Shown here piece by piece: positions 35,802 to 45,672 of a DNA stretch of 64,000 bases. The stretch is taken from assembly GCA_025403435.1 (NCBI GenBank), contig CM046330.1, forward strand, positions 24,367,507-24,431,506, given 5' to 3'. Made by a program: the position numbers and the translations under genes. Below the pieces are notes generated by a model that searched no databases, was not told the DNA's origin, and worked only from the letters and a program-made list of their open reading frames with translations. Position 1 is the first letter of the stretch, and the number at the start of each line of letters is the position of its first letter. The DNA comes from Artocarpus heterophyllus. Taxonomy: Eukaryota > Streptophyta > Magnoliopsida > Rosales > Moraceae.

Positions 35802-36441
35802 TCATCGAAATCTCTTGTAAAATTCAATAACAAGAGCTATTGGAATTACTGGCTCTACTTGTAGGGTCGACAATGACGGTGGCAGAGAAGCCGCACGTGC
35901 TAAGGGTGTAGGGTTTTGTTAAGCCAGCTGCTCTCTCAACCCTTGCATCTCCTGCTCCTGAGCTTGGCGCCTCTGTTGTAGCTCAGCGATTAGGGTCATT
36001 AAATCTAAGTTTACTGGTCCTACAGGTACTTCCGCCATTGATTACGGTTTAAAATCCTACCATAAAAGAATAACATTACATCAACACTCATATTACTGAC
36101 TTAATAAAATTATCAAAATTTTCTCAAGTCACATGCATCCATGTAACTGTAAGCAATAGCAAGAACTTATCATTTCATTAATTTCTTCTTTTCTCTTAAA
36201 TCTTCCATTGTCAAAACTTTACATAGATGGCTAACATACACACCTAATAAACTTTCTTACATAAACTTTTTATCATTTCTGAGAGCAGTCATCTCTTCCA
36301 GCCAACATAAACATTACTACCGAGAAGGACACCATTTACTTGTAGTACACTCATGTACAAAATCAATAAGTCAAGATTACGCTAGCCACATAATTCTAAA
36401 CGCTAATGGTATCAAGAAGTCATCAAGTGCCTATTTTCTTC

Positions 36442-36660
36442 CTAGTCTGAGTCAACCTCTGACATATCACTATTTTTTGGGTCCTCCTCTTCACGGGAGT
36501 CGGTGGACTCATCATCACTGGCAATTATAAGCTCAGGGGGTACGGGAACCTCTTTAGGTTCCTCTTCCTCTTCCTCCTCCTCCTCGTCATCCACATCCAT
36601 TTCCACTGGAGGGTCCTCAAGTGGTGCTACTATGTTTTGTTCTACATGTAGCACTTCCAC
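36442..36660 (-). pseudogene. Acidic reading frame in D leader region
   Basis: A 72-codon minus-strand frame contains a run of nine glutamates and an acidic, proline-flanked tail (EEDPKNSDMSEVDSD). It lies between the upstream gag-like remnant and the main gag. It is probably the C-terminal part of the same upstream ORF rather than a separate gene. Confidence 0.45.
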
Positions 36661-36731
36661 AATGAAGTCATCTAAGCTGGGGAAGTCTCTGGGGTACTGA
36701 ATCTATTGTTGTATCTCACAGGCAGGTCTCG

Positions 36732-37231
36732 TTAAATCAAATCACAAATACACCACAAAGGTATCTCCGGTGGGATCAATGGTATCATGGTACGACAAAA
36801 TCTTAGGATATAATGGTTCACCAGTTCCCCTACATACTGTCCCCATATCGGTTCTACACATATATAAAGCTGGCAGTGCCAATCTGCCCATACCATCAGA
36901 AGCACTTGAACTTGCATATCATCGGTGGGTGGTAAAGGTGCAAATTATGCTAAAGTTTGTTCCCTAAAGCCTTGCCAGTCCATACATTGTTCCTCAGGAC
37001 CGATCCTAAGCCACCACGCAAGCGCTTCTCTCTACAACCATCCCAAGGCTAATAAAACCTGAGCTGGGGTGGGGTATGGCATGTGGCAAAAATTACTTCT
37101 ATGGCGTGAAGCCACTCGATCAGAACCATGGGCTGTCGACTTCCGTAATATCGTGGTGGCATCATATTTTGGAAAGCAATGCTTGCCCTTCGATCTGCTT
37201 TCACATTGGGTTCATTAGGTGGTGCCACCAT
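36732..37231 (-). pseudogene. Upstream extra gag-like ORF of element D
   Basis: Starting shortly after the primer-binding site, the minus strand reads MPPRYYGSRQPMVLIEWLHAIEV, a gag-type N-terminus. After a frameshift it reads REALAWWLRIGPEEQCMDWQ, which resembles the gag helix with conserved WW. This is distinct from the main gag at 35801. It is either a second gag-related ORF or an older gag 5' to an acquired one. An acidic frame follows at 36660-36442. Confidence 0.55.
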
Positions 37232-37368
37232 CTACTACATTTATCTTAATTAATATATTAATTCCATATAGAGTAAAATCTTAACATTCTTATATGTAAA
37301 ACTAAACTATCTTACTTGAGCGGTGGCAGAGGAGCATGTGGCAATATAAAATTGGATCGTAGGATATC

Positions 37369-37382
37369 CGCTCTGATACCAA
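37369..37382 (-). other. Primer-binding site of gypsy element D
   Basis: The minus strand reads TTGGTATCAGAGCG immediately inside the 5' LTR, complementary to the 3' end of initiator tRNA-Met. Confidence 0.88.
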
Positions 37383-40186
37383 CGTCACAACCCGCCTTCT
37401 TACGGGTGTGGTTTAACGTTTTTTTTACTTACGTATCTATAAAAACTTGAAAATATTTTTTTAATAAATATATTATACATACATACTAAAATTTCTTTTA
37501 TAATTTTATGTATAATTACACAAGCAACTTTCTTTTTAAAACAACATCTACTTAGAATATCCAAAAGAGGTTTTGTCTCACTTAACCATACTATATTATT
37601 ATATCATGATCCAAAATAACTTAACATACATAGCAATAGAAACATATTTGTGGCGGTATCCACACCCTGGTCTGCACATTGCTTATATTCCCCCACCAGC
37701 TCATCAGCATATTCATTCTGACCTTTTAGTGGAAATTCCTACAACATGAAATAACTAGGTGAGCTTATGCTCAGTAAGTCCAAACATAGCCCACATAAAT
37801 CTTATACTAATATGCATGATCCATTTATGCTTCTTATGAACACTCCTTATTCTTGTTATATCTTTTCTTTCATTAGGGCCTAAGTGCTCATACCAAATGT
37901 GCACATAGGTCTTCATAACACCGAGACCATAACATAATTTTAACTTTAAACTTCCCTTTGCTTCGGGAGCTAGCACGACACTTTTCTTATTTCTGTTGTT
38001 TCATTTACAAGTCCAATTATTTTGGTTATCATATCATGCATGACAATATATGCTCATACTAAGTGCAAAACATTTACACTTTTTAATTATATAGCACACA
38101 CAAACATGTTTATATAAATACACTATACCCTTAAACCTACTTTTTCATACTGTAGGTGGGTTTGGAACTTACTTGTTTTTGCCGCTATTAAATCCTTCTT
38201 CAGGCTTTGCTTGTTACTCGTTTAAGGACCCGTTTAGCCAATTATATTATTATTAGCCAAATCATCACTATTTAGCTATACGTCAATGAGGTATACTTTT
38301 CGATTACTGTTTCAAAATACTTTTGTGATTACTAAAAGTTCGACTATCCCCTCGTTTTTCACTATCTTATACGATTCGGGGTCCATACTGTCCACTTCAT
38401 GAAAAATGATGTTTTTGCCCTCGATAGGCCGCTTTGAATTTCTAAGCTCGATTTGACTAATTTAATGTGAAATGTCACTTATTAGTGTGAAAACAAGTGT
38501 TCAGGACATTGTGTTGCTAGTTTGCAATAGAAGCCCAAGTTAAACAAAAATTTACAATTTTACCCCTCATTTGAAGATTTTTGACGATTTTGTCCCCGGG
38601 ACTAAAAATAATCTTTTTAAACTATTAGTCCCCATTTTTCAAGAGGATCAATTTTTCTCAAAGTACCATACCCTAATTCTTTTTGTAAAATCATGTTTTT
38701 GCCCTTTTTTTTGTCCAACTTTAACAAATTTTGTAAAATTTATATCTCACAAACAAAAGTGATTTTCGACGAACCGTCTGCAATTTCTAATAGTTTCATC
38801 GAGATCTACAACTTTTATGTTTTGACTTTTTCAAAATTCCCACTGGAAAGCAAAGTTTTGGCCTTTTTTAATTCTGTAGAGAACAAGAATTTTTTTGCAA
38901 TTTGGTTTCTAGGTCATTTTTGTAAAAATCAGTTTGTAAACAGCATTTCTACCACTGTGAAGGTAGGTTCTATACTTCCTTAAACCTTTTTCATGCCCAA
39001 TTACAATTCTAACCCTAAACACTCAAACTTTACAAAAACTACTATACTTTTCACCAAATAGCAATTTTCACTTTCAAACCCAAATGTCAACAACAAACCT
39101 CAACATAAACTATGGAATTAAAGAAATCAAGCCACAACTGTCATAAAGGATCACATGCCTTTTTGAAACAACAAAAGCAAAACTTTAGATTTGAAAAAAA
39201 AATTTGAACTTGCCGAAAGAAAAATTTGTGACCCTAGACCTTCCAAGGGCTTCTTTGCAATTTCCTAAACATGTCTCACATGAGCAAATCTTAGATCAAA
39301 TTTCCCCCCTTTAAACCAAGAAAAATACTAGGAAAACTTGAGGAAAGTTTGGATTTTACCTTGAAAGTTTGAAAAACTTGAACCTTGCTCTTGGTCTTGA
39401 GTGAAAACTTTGCTTGAAAGTGTGTTGTTTGTGAAAAATTTATTTTGAGAGGGGAGAGTGGGAGCTGCCGAACATGGGGGAAGAGTAAAGAACACAATAT
39501 GTGATGTTTAAGTCTTTAATTTAGACTTATACTTTGTTTTTTTTTTTTTTTTGGTGAGTTAGCACACATATTCAAGATTATGGTTTTTAAGTGCCTAATT
39601 GTGATTGGGCCACATTTCATGATGTGGTGGCCCAATCACAATCTATTGGGTGTCTACTTGGTGGGCCCCCAACCTTTTACACAGTATAATTTTTACCATA
39701 CAGTATTTTTCTTATACTTTGGGTGAAACCGTTGGAAAATATACTCTTATACTGTAAAGAACACACCACCTATTCTTTCCTCCACTTTTGGAATCAAAAT
39801 ACAGTATTTTTGTATTTGTGTTTTTTCCTTAGCAGTGTACTTACACTAGGTTGAACACCTTTTACTGCTATTTTAAGGTTTTGGCACACTTTTCTACTTT
39901 ATTTTGATCTTAATCACCCATTAATATACACCACAATATTATAATTAATTATGATATAAAATTCATTTCATGGATATTATTTACAAATTTTTGAGCTTTT
40001 AAGCTCATAAAATCTGTATTTAGACCATATCCATTATCGCATCAAATCTATCATAATATTTTCTATCAACAGCATTCATTATACATTATCGTAATTTTTA
40101 CAAAAATATGATTTATGAGGGTAAATTCATTAATTAAACCCAATTAAATATTGGATTTTGTTAATGAATTCCCCTTGGTCATTACA
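37383..40186 (-). mobile_element. 5' LTR of gypsy element D
   Basis: 2804 bases, starting TGTAATGACCAAGGGG at 40186 and ending GTTGTGACG at 37383 (final base G instead of A). Colinear with the 3' LTR throughout. It contains the perfect 13-bp hairpin (39601-39639), CAGTAT words (39685-39845) and a T-run (39536-39552). The short reading frame at 39497-39291 is the frame-shifted counterpart of the one at 28586-28242. Confidence 0.9.
39601..39639 (-). promoter_or_regulatory. Conserved LTR hairpin (5' LTR of D), 13-bp perfect stem
   Basis: GTGATTGGGCCAC and GTGGCCCAATCAC are separated by 13 bases, at about 547 bases from the LTR start. It matches the positions of the hairpins at 9804 and 28690. 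Confidence 0.8.
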
Positions 40187-40191
40187 AGGTG
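40187..40191 (+). repeat. Target-site duplication of gypsy element D, right (AGGTG)
   Basis: Identical to 26475-26479. Confidence 0.85.
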
Positions 40192-40539
40192 GACATGGGT
40201 AGTAAAGGGTGTCATGCTAATAATGGGCTAGAGATGGGAAAAAAGCCAGCGGTGGTGCTTGAGATGGTCTCGTTGCTGGAGGCATGCGTTCTGTTGTATG
40301 CCGTTGTTGTGAATGAACTTTCACAACCTCCCTCTCTACGAAGGCCATTTGATACTCTGGATCATTGTGAGGAACGGTTTCTGGAATTTGGGATTGGCAG
40401 ATAAGAAGTCAGTAAAATCCTAATACTTATCTGCATCGTGGTTCATCTCATTCATGATATTTAGGCACTACCTCTATTCCCTATCATTTGAGTCATGCTG
40501 ATTTGTAGAATTTGCACCACCAGTGCCCCTACTATGCCG

Positions 40540-41340
40540 CTACTAAATAGGGACTCGACGATACTCTGCAAGGCAATGGCATGACGTGCAAATCTGACAC
40601 ACCTTTGTTTTGCACTGGCCTCTTTCCAATTGTCCTAGAGTGGCAACAATGTTAGTGGCACGTGTTCCAGATCTACGATCGTCAACCCCTACCAAATTTG
40701 AAATGTATGCCATGTCCTCTGGGGTTGTTATAACCACCTTCTATGTCTAACTGCTCAAAGACTCCTTCATGCTCCTTTACACTTCTCTGCTGGCTACGAG
40801 GTTCATTCAGACTTGTAGAACCTAAAGCCATGGCAAGATTCCCGACTATAGACTCTATGGAATAGTTGTGCTATAAAATTCTAATTAGGCTCTACCTTAC
40901 CAATCAAGTCTTTCTCATGGGGGGTTCTTTGTGCATCAACCAAGAAACTCATTAACATCGCAACACATGCAAGTTCAATAATATCTACAAGAATTAATAA
41001 AGGCAAAAGCCAAAGGGATTACCACTAAAAAATCATCTAAATACTCCAACTCGCAACGAACCGTCCCAAGTTTCAGGATTCCCAATCAAGTCCACTTGCA
41101 TTCATAAGGATAGAATATAAATGAAAAATCTATCTCAAGTCGATTCCTCTTCTGTTTACAACGTTCCCTAGGAACATCTGGACAAAAAATTTCCAATGCC
41201 CATCGATCCCAATCAGCCACTGAAGGATGTCATCCAAGAGTGGTTGTTTGATGATCCACCAACCGTAATAACAATGCCTTCTCATTATGTCTGCTTCAAT
41301 TAATGGTTGCCTCATCATTGTTCTTTTTCTTCCCCATCTG
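40540..41340 (-). pseudogene. Probable Harbinger accessory (Myb/SANT-like) protein remnant
   Basis: From an ATG near 41336 the minus strand reads MGKKKNNDEATIN, a stop, then LLLRLVDHQTTTLG, VADWDRWALEIFCPDVP and RERCKQKRNRLE. This spacing of tryptophans and a basic helix suggests the Myb/SANT-like DNA-binding domain of PIF ORF1. Downstream pieces (40737-40543) read AYISNLVGVDDRRSGTRA. Frames are broken. The domain assignment is tentative and depends partly on the adjacent transposase. Confidence 0.35.
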
Positions 41341-41929
41341 TTCCATTTTCACAGTTCAATCACTGTGCCCGCAACCTACCAATGCAGATGCATATGATAT
41401 AAGAAAACAATGTACTAAAAAAAATAATAACAATTGAGACATAAATCTGGCTTATAAATATAACTTCTTTCATTTCACGTTAAGAGTGTAAGCATTGTGG
41501 ATTGCACTTAAAACATCCATAGCAAAACTACGACCGGTTGGTACGCACAAGCATGAGTGAAAACAATAGGTAATAGAGGGTGGGGCGAGGCAAAATGATA
41601 GGTCACACGTGTGGGGAGTCCAAACGACATCGAAAATTACAGCTGATGGAGTGGTCAAAGTACAACCCCCAAATGGGAAAATTCTATGCATAATCAACCA
41701 AGAGCACTGGCATTTTAAGCATGACAATCCACAATAATAACACTTCAACTAACATGACGAAGAAAAATGAGTTTCATTACAACCAACCCTTTTTTTAAGA
41801 TCATAATGTAGTACCAAACCACTTACCAAGTTCAATTTCAATTAACCGAAAAAAAGAAGAAAAAGATAATCAGCGAAATATGGAAATCATTTAAGAAAAA
41901 GTGTAAACAGCTTAGAATTTCGCCCTACA

Positions 41930-42135
41930 CATTTCACAATTCACATTTAACGCCAATGTTCACATTGCACATGTCACATTTAATTGTACAAAGTTCACAT
42001 TTCAATATTCACATTTCACATTTCAATGTTCCCATTTCACAGGGCACTAATCATAAATCACAATAAATAAATCACAGTTCGCAGTACATATGCTCACATT
42101 TCACATTGCATAATTCTTATTAGTTCACAGTTATA
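41930..42135 (+). repeat. Degenerate TTCACATTTCA repeat array
   Basis: About fifteen imperfect copies of an 8-12 base unit CACATTTCA / TTCACATTG / CACAGTTCA. A few further copies sit at 42735-42755 after an interruption, so the original array may have been longer and split. Confidence 0.7.
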
Positions 42136-42179
42136 TCATCACAGTTCAGACGAGAAAAAACATAAATAGAAAGCACTTT

Positions 42180-42825
42180 GTAATTCACTTGTTCTTTACT
42201 AATTAGATAGTCTTAGAATAAACCTAGTATGAGTTTGTAAAACTAAACCTCCAAAGTACGTAGCTTATATTAATACGTTTTGAATGGTATTGCTTTTATA
42301 TTAATTCTAGAAGATTTTTATAATTAGTTGTCTTGACTCCAGTGTATAGGTTGATCAAGTAGTGCGTGTGTGTGTCTGCATGTGTATGTATACATGAATA
42401 TACAACTATAGAAAACATACATTCCTTAAATCTCCATCGTCCTCAAAACAAACTCTTTGCTCTGTGAGAAAAAAAATTTCCTCCTCTCTAAACTTTTACA
42501 ACTTTACAAGACTGGTACTTCTCTTTTCTCATTTTTTTCTATACAGGTTCTTTTTCTTACTCATTTTTCTTATCTACTTGTTGATTGTTGTTTTTTTACT
42601 TACTGCATAGCTATTTTATAGTTTTATTATTATTGTGTATTGTATTGATTTAGTTCTACTTTCATACGTATATAAATTCTTATGAATATATATGTGTAAT
42701 AGAAAATATGCATTAAGGCATGACAAATCAATATACATTGCCTCAGTTCACATTGCATAAAAAAATCAAAGTAAACAAATCAAATCAAACCAAATGGGAA
42801 TCAATGGTAAAAAAGTTCAATGCTC
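42180..42825. other. Unassigned AT-rich segment splitting a repeat array
   Basis: There is no coding signal. Short TG/TA dinucleotide runs occur near 42362-42395 and pyrimidine-rich stretches at 42470-42600. Its position between two parts of a TTCACATT-type array suggests an insertion, but no terminal repeats were found. Confidence 0.3.
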
Positions 42826-42829
42826 ACAG

Positions 42830-43190
42830 AGGGGGGTCCAAACGACAGAGGGTGGGGACGCTGAATACTACAAGTAACACATGGTGAAGGGGCCAAAATG
42901 ACAGGTGACAGTGGGTTAGGGAGAGCTAAAACGATAGGAAAGAGAGGGTGAAGAGGGCAAAAAGGCAAGTAACAGAGGGTGGTGGGGACAGTGAATAAGA
43001 CAGGTACCAAATGTTGGGGGTCCAAAATGATAGGAGACAGTGGGTATAGATTGGAGGGGCCAAAACAACAGAAAAAAGAAGTGGGTAGGGCAAAAACGAC
43101 AAGTCACTAGGGCAGGGAGGTCGAAAACAATAGGAAACAAAGGGTGGAGATGGACACAATGACAGTTGACAATGGAAGAAGAGGCCGAAA
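42830..43190 (+). repeat. Degenerate ~40-45 bp tandem repeat, AGAGGGTGGGGGCCAAAACGACAGGT
   Basis: Roughly nine units each contain a G-rich half (GAGGGTGGGG-like) and a half of the form CCAAAACGACAGGTGACA. One further unit pair lies at 41572-41635. The unit spacing is irregular and the copies are strongly diverged. Apparent ORFs across it are repeat artefacts. Confidence 0.65.
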
Positions 43191-43599
43191 ACGACACGGA
43201 TTAAAGTCTCCACCCATCAAGGTAGAGCAGCGAGGTGTACCAAGGGAGTCGACATGCACAAGGGTGGCAAAACGAAGTTCATGGCCAAAAAAAAATTCAA
43301 GGAAAAATTTCAAAAAAAAAAAGATTTGAGCCCGAAAAACTTACCATGTTTAAGCCCACCGACGATTGGGTAGCCTCTTGCCGAACCCTAGCAACTCTCA
43401 AGAAGGGCATCAGTCACCTATTCTGACGCCGACAATGATAACACCTCAATGACGAATGGTGGGTCAGATATAGTTTACGTTGGCTCGATCGACATCAACA
43501 GAAAAGATGAGCAAGTTAAGGGCATAATTTCTCACCGGCAGGACCAATGGTCGCCATTTTGACAGAGAGCAAGAGAGCAAAAGAGAAAGAGAGAGAAAG

Positions 43600-43920
43600 A
43601 TACTGGTGGGTTTCCAACAGATGAGAGAAAAATGGGAGAGATCAAGCACCTATACCCGGTTCACTGTTGGGGGATTTATTGCAAAAGCAATAACCCTCAA
43701 CCCTAAAAAAATTAATATATATTGGGCCAATAGATTGCAGAGAATCCCTGTTGCAAAGCAAAACTACGCAAGTAAAGGGAAAAGAATTGTCATTGTAGCA
43801 ATAGCATTGAAGTCTCAAGAAAACAAACTCGTGGTGAACTCAAGGTTTTGGACTCGGAGGTCTCAAAAAGTGATTCAAATGATTTGGAATTTCAAGGCAC
43901 CAAACAAGAATTGAAGGGTC
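43600..43920 (+). other. Unrecognised open frame within transposon remnant
   Basis: A 102-codon plus-strand frame from 43606 is rich in Lys/Asn/Ile and has no motif I recognise. A GA-rich run precedes it (43560-43600). I think it is chance openness in the Harbinger end region. Confidence 0.2.
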
Positions 43921-44029
43921 TCGTAATACTCAAATGGGGACTTGAGTTCAATCAGTCATAATAATACTCAAACCAAACGTCCCCTGAGTTTGTATTTCAC
44001 AAAGTCTCTCCATTAGTCCGAACTAATAA

Positions 44030-44340
44030 AAGGATAATTTTTGACTGCTTTTGCAGGGAGCTTGAAAATATTGGGGTCGTCTTTGTGGCCTTCAATGAAA
44101 GCCTTATCTAGTTTATGCCTACAGTCTTTGCCCCTCTTAGCGGCACTTGTCATCAAGTTCTTCCTCGAGGTGTCAAGAATAGTGAAGGATGCTACAACAC
44201 CTTGTCAAACACGTTCCAAATTGTCCTTATTTCTCTTTTCTCTCCTATCTTCTGTTGTGATGGGGATGTAGTCTCGAAGGAGAACTCTAAAATAACTTTG
44301 GAGCTCATACCTTTCTTTAGAGCTTGATTTTTTTCATCAA
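44030..44340 (-). pseudogene. Unidentified transposon-protein fragment
   Basis: On the minus strand a broken frame reads RNKDNLERV, then NLMTSAAKRGKDCRHKLDKA and FIEGHKDDPNIFKLPAKA, ending at an apparent splice acceptor/donor region. It is charged and helical. It lies between the Harbinger end and the CACTA-type terminus at 45419 and may be an exon of the same CACTA element as 19049-20130. I do not recognise the domain. Confidence 0.3.
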
Positions 44341-44539
44341 ATTAGACTTATATTTTTATACATTTCGATCTCAACCTTGTTACTTTCTTCATCAAATTGC
44401 TCTTCTTTTTTCATCCACATATGGATTTAATGGCTCTCTTTGCCAAAGCTCATAACCATTGTCTTGTCTGGTCATCTCCTCTTCCTTAACAACAAATTCA
44501 TTTGTCAACATGTTGAAATATTCTTAAGCAATAACTCTT

Positions 44540-44700
44540 ATAATTAAAAAAAAACATATAATTAAAACTAAAACAAACATATAATTAAAACCAACATATA
44601 ACTAAAACTAAAATCTAATAATATTAAAACTAAACTAACATATTAAAACTAATAACATTAAAACTAAAATTAGCACACTTATTAAAACTAATAATGTTAG
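44540..44700 (+). repeat. Degenerate ATTAAAACTAA tandem repeat
   Basis: About a dozen imperfect copies of an 11-14 base unit (ATTAAAACTAAAA, CATATAATTAAAAC). It is pure AT-rich minisatellite. Confidence 0.75.
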
Positions 44701-44929
44701 ATTAACATAGAAACAATTTACAAAGTCCCAATTACAATAATTTCACAAATCCTAAATATAAAAACCTGATTATTAAAAATTAACTAATTAATCACAAATC
44801 CAACAATCTCAAATTACCATTAAAATAAGCACAAAAACTAATAAAAATACAAACAATTAACAATAAATTTCTTTGAGTTACATTATTTTATAAAAGGAAA
44901 AAAACAACCTTTAGGCTCTTACAATGGGA

Positions 44930-45215
44930 CTCGACAAAGGAGTGCTACCGGTGGTGACGGAGGGTTCCTCGCGGTAGCGACGGATGGCTTGTAGCGATGG
45001 CGATGGAAGGGTTCACGTTAGGGCTCAAATGGTATTCACATTGGGGCTTGGCAAATGGGCTTAATGGTGGCTTTGTGCTTGATGCTGAAGAGGATGGAGA
45101 TGGCAACAAAAGGAGGCGACGGAGGGAGAAAGAAACTGAGATTTGAGAGAGTAACAATGAGAAAGAAAGGGACAATGAGAGAAAGGGAGAGGCTGACGGC
45201 ACTGAGATAGTAGGC
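44930..45215 (-). other. CT-rich (minus strand) possible 5' untranslated exon of a CACTA gene
   Basis: On the minus strand, pyrimidine-rich sequence (CTCTCCCTTTCTCTC) is followed by an 85-codon Ser/Leu/Pro frame (45202-44945). Its location just inside the CACTA-type terminus fits a transposon 5' leader. The protein frame is low in complexity and probably not real. Confidence 0.3.
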
Positions 45216-45239
45216 GTTGATTTTTCAAGTGGGTGAGAT

Positions 45240-45419
45240 AGTCAAAACATATTAGACAATGGTTTAATATAAAACCGTCTTCTAAAGTAATGCATTAAAC
45301 TAAGGTTTCCCAAAAAGCATCGTCTAAAGCGCACGATATTTATTGCTTATAAATGTCGCGTGACTTATAACGACAGTTTCATGAAAAACCATTGTCCAAT
45401 GAGAGGCGGAATTTCTAGT
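45240..45419. repeat. CACTA-type terminus and subterminal inverted repeats
   Basis: On the minus strand the end reads CACTAGAAATTCCGCC from 45419. Inside it are paired halves such as ACAATGGTTT / AAACCGTCTTCTAAA (45250-45290), AAGGTTT..AAAAAGCATCGTC (45300-45330) and CGACAGTTTCATGAAAAACC (45380-45400). CACTA plus AGAAA and dispersed GACGGTTTT-like inverted repeats are the standard signature of plant CACTA ends. The matching opposite end is uncertain; 12893 is a candidate. Confidence 0.7.
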
Positions 45420-45660
45420 GACGATAAATCCTAATTTTACTATTTGATTTAATCAAATAAAAATAAAAATAGGAATTATAGTATCCAAAATACCATATAA
45501 TTAACGACCAAACCCCTTATCCAAACATTCATCTCATAAACAAAAAATAAACATCCATATAAAATAAATACATCACATGTATAGTATCCATTCTTAAATT
45601 TTATATATCAATTCGATCATCGCATAGTCATATATTAAATTAATATAGGTTATACTCAAC
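45420..45660 (-). other. Leader remnant of copia element H
   Basis: AT-rich DNA lies between the CACTA-type terminus and the primer-binding site of the adjacent LTR. By position it is the untranslated leader of that element, truncated where the CACTA end begins. Confidence 0.4.
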
Positions 45661-45672
45661 TCTGATACCAAT
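45660..45672 (-). other. Primer-binding site of copia element H
   Basis: The minus strand reads ATTGGTATCAGAG directly inside the LTR end CCAACA. It is initiator tRNA-Met type. Confidence 0.85.

Larger units (their letters stand above)
26480..40186 (-). mobile_element. Complete Ty3/gypsy (chromovirus-like) retrotransposon D
   Basis: This 13.7-kb element is on the minus strand. It has two ~2.8-kb LTRs (37383-40186 and 26480-29278) that start TGTAATGACC and end TTGTGACA, an initiator tRNA-Met type primer site after the 5' LTR, a polypurine tract before the 3' LTR, and perfect AGGTG target duplications. The domain order is gag-like, gag, protease, RT, RNase H, integrase and a chromodomain-like tail, which is the Ty3/gypsy order. 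A 2.2-kb solo LTR (30470-32662) interrupts integrase, so the element was about 11.5 kb when it inserted. It landed inside a PIF/Harbinger element. The LTR pair looks roughly 90-95% identical in the stretches I compared, so it is not recent. Coding frames carry many stops. Confidence 0.92.
40187..44010 (-). mobile_element. PIF/Harbinger element, right part
   Basis: This is the continuation of the element split by gypsy element D. It carries the remnant of a second minus-strand protein (40540-41340), two degenerate repeat fields (41930-42130, 42830-43190) and unassigned AT-rich DNA. The proposed terminus near 43990 reads GGGGACGTTTGGTTTGAG on the minus strand. Two-ORF architecture (a Myb-like protein plus transposase) is usual for this superfamily, which supports joining the two halves. 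Confidence 0.5.

Noticed and set aside
36503..36700. Plus-strand serine-rich frame
   Set aside because: This is the antisense shadow of the glutamate run in the minus-strand acidic frame of element D.
42801..43313. Overlapping minus-strand Pro/Phe/Leu-rich frames
   Set aside because: They are products of the G-rich tandem repeat on the opposite strand, with repeated peptide words following the DNA unit.
44945..45202. 85-codon Ser/Leu/Pro-rich minus-strand frame as a signal-peptide protein
   Set aside because: Low complexity and in a pyrimidine-rich stretch just inside a CACTA terminus. More likely untranslated leader.
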